From Clostridia bacterium (GTDB lineage: Bacteria; Bacillota; Clostridia; Christensenellales; Aristaeellaceae): a stretch of 5,053 nt of DNA. Shown one piece after another: positions 1-5,053 of the stretch. Where the stretch lies: the NCBI GenBank assembly GCA_017537105.1, contig JAFWBZ010000114.1, positions 1-5,053 of the forward strand, written 5' to 3'. Made by a program: the position numbers and the translations under genes. The notes below the pieces were generated by a model that was given only the letters and a program-made list of their open reading frames with translations, did no database searches and was not told the origin of the DNA. Positions within the stretch are counted from its first letter, which is position 1. Every line of letters begins with the position of its first letter.

Positions 1-982
1 CCAGCGCCTCGTCCGCGCCGACCACCACCTGGTCGCCCTCCATGGCGTAGTAGGTGTTGCTCAGGGAGACCGCCAGGCAGCCGCCGTCGGCGAGGGGCAG
101 CACGTAGGTGCTCCGGTCCACGTCCTCGCGCAGCGCGCCGTCGCGCACGCAGGTCGCCTCGAGGCCCTCCGCGCCGATTTGGGCCGCCTCGGTCACCGGC
201 TCCACCAGCTCCCCGGCGAGCTGCTGAACGACCTCCTCCGCCGTCCGGTCCGCGTAGCGCGCCACGTCCAGCGAGATGCCCTCCAGGTCGCCCACGCCGC
301 TCAGGCCCTCTTCCTCCTCGCCGAAGCTGGCGAAGGAGAAGGCGCGCAGGTCGTAGTCCAGCGCGTAGCCCAGCGCGCTCTCGAGGTGCACGATCTGGTC
401 CGCCTCCGCGGTCTCCGCGGCGCCGATCAGCGGCACGGGCAGCCAGCCGAACTCCTGGTACTGGGTGATGGGCAGCCCGTTCCAGCGCACGTAGTCGCTG
501 ACGGACCGCAGCATCGCCTCCTCAGAGGCCTCCGCGATGTTTTCGAGCTTCCTGACCAGCCCCTCGCGCGCGCCGAAGATGCGCTCCACGGCCGCGCCGT
601 AGTCCTCGCCGTCCTCGACCCACTCGGCGGAGACCACCTCGAAGTCCTCTCCCGCCGCCTTCAGGTGCAAAAGGCCGGGCACGATGCCGCCGCTCTGCAG
701 CACCAGCGTGGTGTTCAGCAGGTTGTAGTTGAACAGGCTGAACTCGCCCCACACCCGGATGTCCTCCGGATCGGCGTCGTCGGTCTCCAGCACCACCGGG
801 CAGGGAATGGCCACGTCGGCCTCCCCGAAGTATCCGGCCTGGGTCTCAAGCAGATAGTCGCAGATCGCCGCCATCATCGGCTCGTCGCCCTGGTAGACGT
901 AGGCCGGCAGGGCGGTCTCCTCCGCCAGTGCGGCGGACAGCAGCATCGCGAGCGCGAGCATGAGCACAAAACACCTTTTCAT
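1..982 (-). CDS. Secreted two-part protein of unknown function, N-terminal 327 residues (3' end outside window)
   Basis: I do not recognise a named family. The frame is open from the ATG at 982 to the left edge, giving 327 residues and an incomplete last codon. Residues 1-20 (MKRCFVLMLALAMLLSAALA) form a clear Sec signal peptide: KR, a hydrophobic core, then an ALA cleavage site before EE. There is no lipobox cysteine at the cleavage site, so the protein is probably exported and free or wall-associated. The mature part is acidic. An N-terminal part (about 28-180) includes YQGDEPMMAAI, VAIPCPVV, DPEDIRVWGEFSLFNYNL, LQSGGIVPGLLHLK, VEDGEDYGAAVERIFGA and NGLPITQYQEFGWLPV; this looks like a pattern I associate with uncharacterised secreted proteins of gut Clostridia. 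A second part starts near HLESALGYALDYDLRAFSF (199-217). Mature cysteines at 41, 61, 278 and 302 could form disulfides. No catalytic motif is evident. It lies 65 bases behind the M32 peptidase gene on the same strand and may be read through from it. Confidence 0.85.
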   Translation of the reverse strand, partial: MKRCFVLMLALAMLLSAALAEETALPAYVYQGDEPMMAAICDYLLETQAGYFGEADVAIPCPVVLETDDADPEDIRVWGEFSLFNYNLLNTTLVLQSGGIVPGLLHLKAAGEDFEVVSAEWVEDGEDYGAAVERIFGAREGLVRKLENIAEASEEAMLRSVSDYVRWNGLPITQYQEFGWLPVPLIGAAETAEADQIVHLESALGYALDYDLRAFSFASFGEEEEGLSGVGDLEGISLDVARYADRTAEEVVQQLAGELVEPVTEAAQIGAEGLEATCVRDGALREDVDRSTYVLPLADGGCLAVSLSNTYYAMEGDQVVVGADEAL

Positions 983-990
983 CTTTCCGA

Positions 991-998
991 CTTCCTTT
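991..998 (-). promoter_or_regulatory. Ribosome binding site of the secreted protein gene
   Basis: AAAGGAAG on the minus strand ends 8 bases before the ATG at 982-980, a standard spacing. The gap around it is unusually purine-rich on the coding strand (GAA and AAG runs), in contrast to the GC-rich genes on both sides, as expected for an unstructured translation start region. Confidence 0.7.
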
Positions 999-1031
999 CT
1001 TTCGTTCTTCCCGATCTTGGACGCCCCGTTT

Positions 1032-1047
1032 CCGGAAAAGGTTCCGG
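1032..1047 (-). repeat. Small perfect inverted repeat just after the peptidase stop
   Basis: On the minus strand CCGGAA, a CCTT loop and TTCCGG form a perfect 6-bp stem immediately after the TGA of the M32 peptidase. The bases that follow (AAACGGGGCG) are not a U-tract, so it does not look like a complete intrinsic terminator. It could be a weak attenuator or an mRNA 3'-end stabilising hairpin, or chance in GC-rich DNA. It is the only structure I see in the 65-base gap; I find no convincing -35/-10 pair there. Confidence 0.35.
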
Positions 1048-2547
1048 TCACAGGCCGTACAGCTCCCCGTACTTCCTGGACAGGTACCCGATGTAGTGCC
1101 CGGGATCGAAGGGCGCGCCGCAGGCCGAGGCGAAGGCCTCCGCGGGCGTGAGCAGCCGCCCGTGCCGGTGGATCTTCTCGCCCAGCCAGCCGGTGACGCC
1201 GGACAGGTCGCCCCGCGCCACGGGGCCCCAGACGTCGATGTCCCGCTCCATGGCCCGCAGCATCTGCGCCCCGTAGGCGCTGCCCAGCGCGTAGCTGGGG
1301 AAGTAGCCCAGCAGGCCGCCGGACCAGTGGCTGTCCTGCAGGCAGCCGCGGCGGTCGTCGGGCACCTCGACGCCCAGGTACTTCCGGTACAGCTCGTTCC
1401 ACGCGCCGGGCACATCCGCGACCTTCAGGTCGCCGGAGAGCATGCGCTTCTCCAGCTCGTAGCGCACCATCACGTGCATGGCGTAGGTCAGCTCGTCCGC
1501 CTCGGTGCGGATCAGCGACGGCTCGGCGATGTTCACGCAGCGGTACAGCGTCTCCGCGTCCAGCCCCCGCGTCTGCGCCGGGAAGCAGTCCCGCAGCAGC
1601 GGCAGCAGCGCCTCGCAGAAGGGGCGGCTGCGGCCGATCAGGTTCTCGTAGAAGCGGCTCTGGCTCTCGTGGATGCCCATCGAGGTGCCGCCGGTGAGCA
1701 GCGTGCGCTCCAGCGACTCGTCGCAGCCCAGCTCGTACAGCGCGTGCCCGCCCTCGTGGATCACGCTGTACAGGCTGTAGGTCACGTGGTCCTCGTGGTA
1801 GTGGGTGGTGATGCGCACGTCGTGCCGGCCGAAGCCGCAGGTGAAGGGATGCTCCGTCTCGCCCACGGCGCAGTCGGCCCGGTCGATGCCCATCAGCGCC
1901 ATCAGCCGGTCGGTGAAGGCGCGCTGCTCGTGCACCGGGTAGACCGCGTGCAGGAAGGGCGCGTCCGGCTTGGGCCGCTCGCCCACCGCCAGGATCACCG
2001 GCGCCAGCGACGTGCGCAGCTGCTCGAAGAAGGGGTCCAGCATCGCCATGCTGGCGCCCTTCTCGTACAGATCCAGCAGCACGTCGTAGGCGGGCTTCGA
2101 GGCGTCCTTGCGCCGGGCCAGCCGGCGGTTGTATTCGACGATCCTCTCCAGGTACGGCGCGAAGGCCGCGTAGTCGTTCGCGGGCTTGGCCGCGTGCCAG
2201 GCCGCGCCGGCCTCCGCCAGCAGCTGCTGGTAGGCCATGTACTCGTCGGCGGGCACCAGGCACACCTCGTCCACGCTCTCCTTCAGCAGCTCCGCCCGGC
2301 GGATGTCCCGCCGGTCCAGGCCCTCCCGGTCGGAGAGGATCGCCTCGATCGCCTCCCGGGTCTCCGGCGCGGTCAGCAGCCCGTGCACCACGCCGCCCAG
2401 CAGCGCCAGCGTCTCGCCCCGCCCCGCGGCGGAGTTCGCCGGGGCCGCGGTGTCCCCGTCGTAGGTCAGGGTGCCCATGGCCTGCCCGTAGGCCAGCAGC
2501 TTCGCTTCCACTTCATCCAGTTTCTTCAGTGCCTCGTTGCGCGTCAT
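1048..2547 (-). CDS. M32-family metallocarboxypeptidase (thermostable carboxypeptidase 1 type)
   Basis: Zinc-dependent carboxypeptidase of MEROPS family M32 (relatives: Taq and Pfu carboxypeptidases, Bacillus YpwA), which removes residues one by one from peptide C-termini with broad specificity. There is no signal peptide, so it is cytoplasmic and probably acts in peptide turnover. The product is 499 residues, the usual length. Landmarks: an N-terminal helical part with LTYDGDTAAP (27-36), the Firmicute form of the family's WD..T..P; DVRITTHY (243-250); the zinc motif HEGGH (264-268) with His264, His268 and catalytic Glu265; GIHESQSRFYENLIGRS (291-307) supplying the third ligand Glu294, 30 residues after His264 as in characterised members; IRTEADELTYAMHVMVRYELE (346-366); and HWSGGLLGYFPSYALG (407-422). 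All catalytic residues are present. It begins 18 bases after the nadE stop and is probably cotranscribed, although no functional link to NAD synthesis is known. The ATG at 2547 fits the family N-terminus and the ribosome binding site. Confidence 0.97.
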   Translation of the reverse strand: MTRNEALKKLDEVEAKLLAYGQAMGTLTYDGDTAAPANSAAGRGETLALLGGVVHGLLTAPETREAIEAILSDREGLDRRDIRRAELLKESVDEVCLVPADEYMAYQQLLAEAGAAWHAAKPANDYAAFAPYLERIVEYNRRLARRKDASKPAYDVLLDLYEKGASMAMLDPFFEQLRTSLAPVILAVGERPKPDAPFLHAVYPVHEQRAFTDRLMALMGIDRADCAVGETEHPFTCGFGRHDVRITTHYHEDHVTYSLYSVIHEGGHALYELGCDESLERTLLTGGTSMGIHESQSRFYENLIGRSRPFCEALLPLLRDCFPAQTRGLDAETLYRCVNIAEPSLIRTEADELTYAMHVMVRYELEKRMLSGDLKVADVPGAWNELYRKYLGVEVPDDRRGCLQDSHWSGGLLGYFPSYALGSAYGAQMLRAMERDIDVWGPVARGDLSGVTGWLGEKIHRHGRLLTPAEAFASACGAPFDPGHYIGYLSRKYGELYGL

Positions 2548-2553
2548 CGCATT

Positions 2554-2566
2554 CTCTCCCGTCCTT
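2554..2566 (-). promoter_or_regulatory. Ribosome binding region of the M32 peptidase, with a decoy ATG
   Basis: The gap after nadE reads, on the minus strand, AAGGACGGGAGAG, then AATGCG and the true ATG (2547-2545). GGGAGAG (2554-2560) is 6 bases from the true start. AAGGA (2562-2566), which overlaps the nadE stop, is 9 bases from an earlier out-of-frame ATG at 2552-2550 that reads ATG CGA TGA and stops within the true start. Two possible anti-SD contacts therefore face two staggered ATGs; which one is used cannot be told from the sequence, but only the ATG at 2547 opens a long frame. Confidence 0.6.
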
Positions 2567-3345
2567 CAGTCTTTCCACGCGTCCAGTATCGTCGGCGTGC
2601 GGCGCTTGTGCATGTTGCCGCGCTCCCGCCGGGCGATCTTCTCGTCCACTTCGGCGTCGCCGCAGCCGCCCAGGCGCAGGTAATCGTGGATCTGCCGGTA
2701 GGTCAGCCCCAGCTTCACCTCGTCCGGCACGCCGGAGAGCCCGTCGTCCGGGGTCTTCTCCACCAGCTCCCGGGGCAGCTCGGGCATGGTCAGCCCCACC
2801 TGCATCACCTCCACGCTGGTGAGGGTGCCCAGGGGGTTGAAGTCGCAGGAGGTGTCGCCGTCCTTGGTGCAGTAGCCCACGGTGGCCTCGGACAGGTTGC
2901 CGGTGCCGCAGAGGAACGCGCCCAGGGCCTGCGCGATGTAGCGCAGCGTGGTCATCCGCAGCCGCGGGCCCACGTTCACGTCGCTCTCCTTCACGTAGTC
3001 CACCGGGAAGAAGTGCGGGTCGGCGTCCGGGTTTTCGTTGGCGTCGATGGCCGCGTGCAGCGCCCGGTGCATTTCGCCGATGTTCACCACCCGGCAGCGG
3101 ATGCCCAGCGACGCGCACACGCGCTTGCTGTCCTCGAGATCCCGCTGCCTGCCGTCCGGCAGCATCACGCCGTAGACGTTCTCCGCCCCCAGCGCCCGGG
3201 CGCACAGCGCCGCCGCCACGGAGGAATCCTTGCCGCCGGAGATGCCCAGCACCACGCGGCGCAGGCCCGCCCCGGTCACAAACGCGCGAATCTTCCCGAC
3301 CAGGCGCTCCCTGGCCGCCACCGGATCAAACGCATACTCAGCCAT
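2566..3345 (-). CDS. nadE: NH3-dependent NAD+ synthetase
   Basis: Amidates deamido-NAD to NAD+ using ATP and ammonia through an adenylated intermediate; it is the last step of NAD synthesis. The product is 259 residues, slightly shorter than the roughly 270-residue single-domain enzymes, and has no N-terminal nitrilase-like glutaminase domain, so it should use free ammonia. Visible motifs: the PP-loop SGGKDSS (36-42) of the N-type ATP pyrophosphatases, NVGPRLRMTTLRYIAQ (124-139), GTGNLSEATVGYCTKDGD (147-164) with the conserved Glu153 and the GD that binds substrate, FNPLGTLTSVEV (169-180), KTPDDGLSGVPDE (197-209), GLTYRQIHDYL (213-223), and the C-terminal HKRRTP (246-251) that corresponds to the family HKR motif. 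The KTPxDGLSG...DE form is the subtype I associate with Clostridia and Bacteroidetes. The ATG at 3345 has a strong ribosome binding site and begins directly in the conserved region, so no other start is needed. Confidence 0.96.
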   Translation of the reverse strand: MAEYAFDPVAARERLVGKIRAFVTGAGLRRVVLGISGGKDSSVAAALCARALGAENVYGVMLPDGRQRDLEDSKRVCASLGIRCRVVNIGEMHRALHAAIDANENPDADPHFFPVDYVKESDVNVGPRLRMTTLRYIAQALGAFLCGTGNLSEATVGYCTKDGDTSCDFNPLGTLTSVEVMQVGLTMPELPRELVEKTPDDGLSGVPDEVKLGLTYRQIHDYLRLGGCGDAEVDEKIARRERGNMHKRRTPTILDAWKD

Positions 3346-4810
3346 TGTGCTTGTCCTCCAGCATCGCCATCTTCATATTGTAGTATTCGGCGGTCATGTC
3401 GATGTAGTGCATGTGCGGGTTTTCGAAGCGCTGCTCCTCGTCCCAGATCTCCTGCTCCAGCTGGCGCCGCACGTACTCCGCGATCTGACGCACGCTGGGG
3501 CCCTCGCCGGTCCGCACGCCGCCCGCCATCACCTTCTGCTGCCGCTGCTTCACGGTGCAGTCCCGGAACAGCCGCTTCTTCCAGGGGCGCACGGGGTCGA
3601 TGACCACCAGTCCGGTGCGCACGGCGTCCTCGTCGATGCCCTCCTGGCCGGCGATCAGGTCCGCGAAGGCCTTGCCCTCCTGGTTGTACACGCGGTACAC
3701 CTGCTTGAGCCCGGGGTTCGTGATCTTCTCCACGGTCTCGGAGATCTTGATGCGCGGCTCGAACCGCCCGTCCGGCCCCGCCACGGCGCACAGCTTGTAC
3801 ACCGCGCCGAACACCGGGTCGGACTTGGCGGTGATCATCCGCTCGCCCACGCCGAAGGAATCGATGCGGCCGCCCTGGTCGAGGATCGAGGTGATGGTGT
3901 ACTCGTCCAGGCTGTTGGAGACCACGATCTTCGCGTCCGCGTAGCCGGCCTCGTCCAGCATGCGCCGGGCCTCCCGGGACAGGTAGGCCAGGTCGCCGGA
4001 GTCCAGCCGGATGCCGTAGTTCTTCGACCGGATGCCCTTTGCGCGCATCTCGTCGAACACCCGGATGGCGTTGGGCACGCCCGCCCGCAGCACGTCGTAG
4101 GTGTCCACCAGCAGGATGCAGTTGTCCGGGTACACCTCGGCGAACTTGCGGAAGGCGGTCAGCTCGTCCTCGTAGTACATCACCCAGCTGTGGGCCATGG
4201 TGCCGCCCACGGGGATGTCGAACTCCTGCCCGGCGGAAACGGTGGCCGTGCCGGTCACGCCGCCGATGTAGCAGGCCCGCGCGCCCAGCACCGCCGCGTC
4301 GTTGTTGTGGGCGCGGCGCGCGCCGAAGTCGGACACCGACCGCCCCTGGGCCGCCCGCACGATGCGGTTGGCCTTGGTGGCCACCAGCGACTGGTGGTTC
4401 ACCTGGGCCAGCAGCTCCGTCTCGATGATCTGCGCCTGCACCAGGTCCGCCACCACGGTCAGGATCGGCTCGTTGGGATACATGATCGTGCCCTCGGGGA
4501 AGGCGTAGACGTCGCCGGTGAAGCGGAAGCTCCGCAGGTACTGCAAAAACCGCTCGTCGAACAGCCCCAGCCCCCGCAGGTACTGAACGTCGTCCTCGTC
4601 GAAGTGCAGCCCCTCCAGGTACTGCAAAATCTGCTCCAGCCCCGCGAAGATGGCGAAGCCGCCGTTGTCGGGGTTCCTGCGGTAGAACACGTCAAAGGCC
4701 ACCCGGCTCGCCTGCTGCTCCTGCAGGAAGTAGCCGTTGGCCATGGTGAGCTCGTACAGGTCCATCATCATGCTGATGTTCCGCTTGTCGAATACCGTGC
4801 GCATTTTCAT
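3338..4810 (-). CDS. pncB: Nicotinate phosphoribosyltransferase
   Basis: Condenses nicotinate with phosphoribosyl pyrophosphate, with ATP-driven stimulation in this family, to give nicotinate mononucleotide; it is the entry step of nicotinate salvage. The product is 490 residues, a normal full length. Visible family landmarks, in order: DLYELTMANGYF (17-28), FAGLEQ (55-60), PEGT and PNEP (105-115), DFGARRAH (161-168), GGTMAHSWV (202-210) with His207 at the position of the histidine phosphorylated in characterised homologues, LVDTYD (234-239), IRLDSGDL (267-274), VSNSLDEYTI (297-306), GVGERMITAKSDP (320-332), and a C-terminal FENPHMHYIDMT segment typical of the Firmicute-type enzyme. The start is the ATG at 4810: it overlaps the nadD stop as ATGA and has a well-spaced ribosome binding site. 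The frame stays open up to 4924, but that extension is unlike the family and duplicates nadD coding sequence. The 3' end overlaps nadE by 8 bases. Nicotinamide phosphoribosyltransferase (NadV) is the main alternative, but the motif set and the nadD/nadE context favour PncB. Confidence 0.97.
   Translation of the reverse strand: MKMRTVFDKRNISMMMDLYELTMANGYFLQEQQASRVAFDVFYRRNPDNGGFAIFAGLEQILQYLEGLHFDEDDVQYLRGLGLFDERFLQYLRSFRFTGDVYAFPEGTIMYPNEPILTVVADLVQAQIIETELLAQVNHQSLVATKANRIVRAAQGRSVSDFGARRAHNNDAAVLGARACYIGGVTGTATVSAGQEFDIPVGGTMAHSWVMYYEDELTAFRKFAEVYPDNCILLVDTYDVLRAGVPNAIRVFDEMRAKGIRSKNYGIRLDSGDLAYLSREARRMLDEAGYADAKIVVSNSLDEYTITSILDQGGRIDSFGVGERMITAKSDPVFGAVYKLCAVAGPDGRFEPRIKISETVEKITNPGLKQVYRVYNQEGKAFADLIAGQEGIDEDAVRTGLVVIDPVRPWKKRLFRDCTVKQRQQKVMAGGVRTGEGPSVRQIAEYVRRQLEQEIWDEEQRFENPHMHYIDMTAEYYNMKMAMLEDKHNG
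3354..3359 (-). promoter_or_regulatory. Ribosome binding site of nadE, inside the pncB 3' end
   Basis: A near-consensus GGAGGA on the minus strand sits 8 bases before the nadE ATG (3345-3343) and encodes part of the last residues of PncB. The pncB TGA (3340-3338) lies downstream of the nadE ATG, giving an 8-base overlap that points to translational coupling. Confidence 0.8.
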
Positions 4811-5053
4811 GGGCGATCCCCTCTCTCCTCGCGGCCGTCGCAGCCGTATAATCCCTTTTCCAGAATGTATCGGTAGACCGGCTCCGTCACCAGGTGCCGG
4901 AACGCGTGCCCCTCCCGGATCCACCGCCGGATGTCCGAGGAGGCGATCTCCAGGTGGAAGGCGTCCCGGATCCCGATGCGTGCGCCGTAGATCCGCCGCA
5001 GCCGCTCCGCCTGCGCCCGCAGCGCCGCGTCCGGCGCGCCGCCCCGGGTGAAG
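4807..5053 (-). CDS. nadD: Nicotinate-nucleotide adenylyltransferase, C-terminal part (5' end outside window)
   Basis: Transfers AMP from ATP to nicotinate mononucleotide to give deamido-NAD, the middle step of the Preiss-Handler route, in the cytoplasm. Only the last 81 residues are visible; the N-terminal nucleotide-binding part, with the HxGH-type motif of this superfamily, lies beyond the right edge. The visible part carries the family's C-terminal signature: SSDIRRWIREG at residues 38-48 of the fragment (the ISSTxIR motif of NadD), then HLV and VYRYILEKGLY, matching the usual LVP...V..YI..N.LY ending. The first base in the window (5053) is an incomplete codon. The TGA stop overlaps the pncB ATG as ATGA. 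The last dozen residues (GCDGREERGDRP) extend past the usual family end and are low in complexity; their codons contain the pncB ribosome binding site, which may explain them. Other adenylyltransferases of this fold are less likely given the motif and the two NAD genes downstream. Confidence 0.9.
   Translation of the reverse strand, partial: FTRGGAPDAALRAQAERLRRIYGARIGIRDAFHLEIASSDIRRWIREGHAFRHLVTEPVYRYILEKGLYGCDGREERGDRP
4818..4830 (-). promoter_or_regulatory. Ribosome binding site of pncB, inside the nadD 3' end
   Basis: The minus strand reads GAGGAGAGAGGGG followed by 7 bases and then ATG at 4810. The purine run lies wholly within the last codons of nadD. Together with the ATGA stop/start overlap this decides the pncB start and suggests that ribosomes finishing nadD re-initiate on pncB. 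Confidence 0.75.

Noticed and set aside
179..1096. A 305-codon plus-strand open frame opposite the secreted protein gene.
   Set aside because: The minus strand has a signal peptide, a ribosome binding site and balanced composition; the plus frame has none and runs across the intergenic gap.
846..1415. A minus-strand frame of 189 codons spanning the peptidase 3' end and the start of the secreted protein gene.
   Set aside because: It is a shifted frame, Cys/Trp/Thr/Ser/Gly-rich, over two real genes and with no homology features.
1096..3603. A very long plus-strand open frame (835 codons) antisense to the peptidase and nadE.
   Set aside because: Its translation is His/Arg/Val/Gln/Pro-rich without domain structure, typical of the antisense of high-GC genes, and it crosses two well-supported minus-strand genes.
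4535..4629. Recurring caggtactg element at 4535, 4577 and 4616, with caggtactgcaaaa exact at the first and last positions.
   Set aside because: It encodes repeated QYL/YLR helical segments of PncB (residues about 61-94), where similar YL repeats are normal for the family. It is best explained by protein constraint and codon preference, not a DNA repeat element.
3230..4876. A 548-codon plus-strand open frame opposite pncB.
   Set aside because: Same His/Val/Leu-rich antisense composition. The opposite strand encodes full-length PncB with all its motifs.
4811..4924. A 38-residue N-terminal extension of PncB in frame from 4924.
   Set aside because: It is out of frame with, and overlaps, the conserved nadD C-terminus, is not PncB-like, and has no advantage over the ATG at 4810 with its ribosome binding site and ATGA junction.

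Overview
The window is GC-rich (about two thirds G+C by eye) and tightly packed. All five recognisable genes lie on the minus strand, so transcription runs from high to low coordinates: nadD (3' end only) > pncB > nadE > an M32-family metallocarboxypeptidase > a secreted protein of unknown function (5' part only). Strong Shine-Dalgarno sequences, very short or overlapping gene junctions and protein sequences closest in style to Clostridia-type homologues suggest a high-GC Firmicute. An uncultivated gut Clostridia lineage (Christensenellales or Oscillospirales-like) is my best guess. This placement is inferred from protein style and not from any marker gene.

Region by region: 4807-5053 is the C-terminal 81 residues of nicotinate-nucleotide adenylyltransferase. 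3338-4810 is nicotinate phosphoribosyltransferase, joined to nadD by a 4-base ATGA overlap. 2566-3345 is ammonia-dependent NAD+ synthetase, whose start lies 8 bases inside the end of pncB. 1048-2547 is a full-length M32 carboxypeptidase beginning 18 bases after nadE. A 65-base gap (983-1047) holds a small stem-loop with no U-tract and a good ribosome binding site. 1-982 is a signal-peptide-bearing protein that runs off the left edge.

Functionally, the first three genes make up the complete Preiss-Handler route: nicotinate > nicotinate mononucleotide (PncB) > deamido-NAD (NadD) > NAD+ (NadE). The overlaps imply translational coupling of the three enzymes. The peptidase is probably on the same transcript but has no obvious biochemical link to NAD. 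The secreted protein may be a read-through member of the operon or a separate unit. I see no RNA gene, mobile element, CRISPR array, riboswitch or convincing sigma-70 promoter. The operon promoter presumably lies upstream of nadD, beyond the right edge. No stretch longer than 300 bases lacks a gene. The most notable points are the self-contained Preiss-Handler operon, the uncharacterised secreted protein and an odd two-codon AUG-CGA-UGA overlapping the peptidase start codon.
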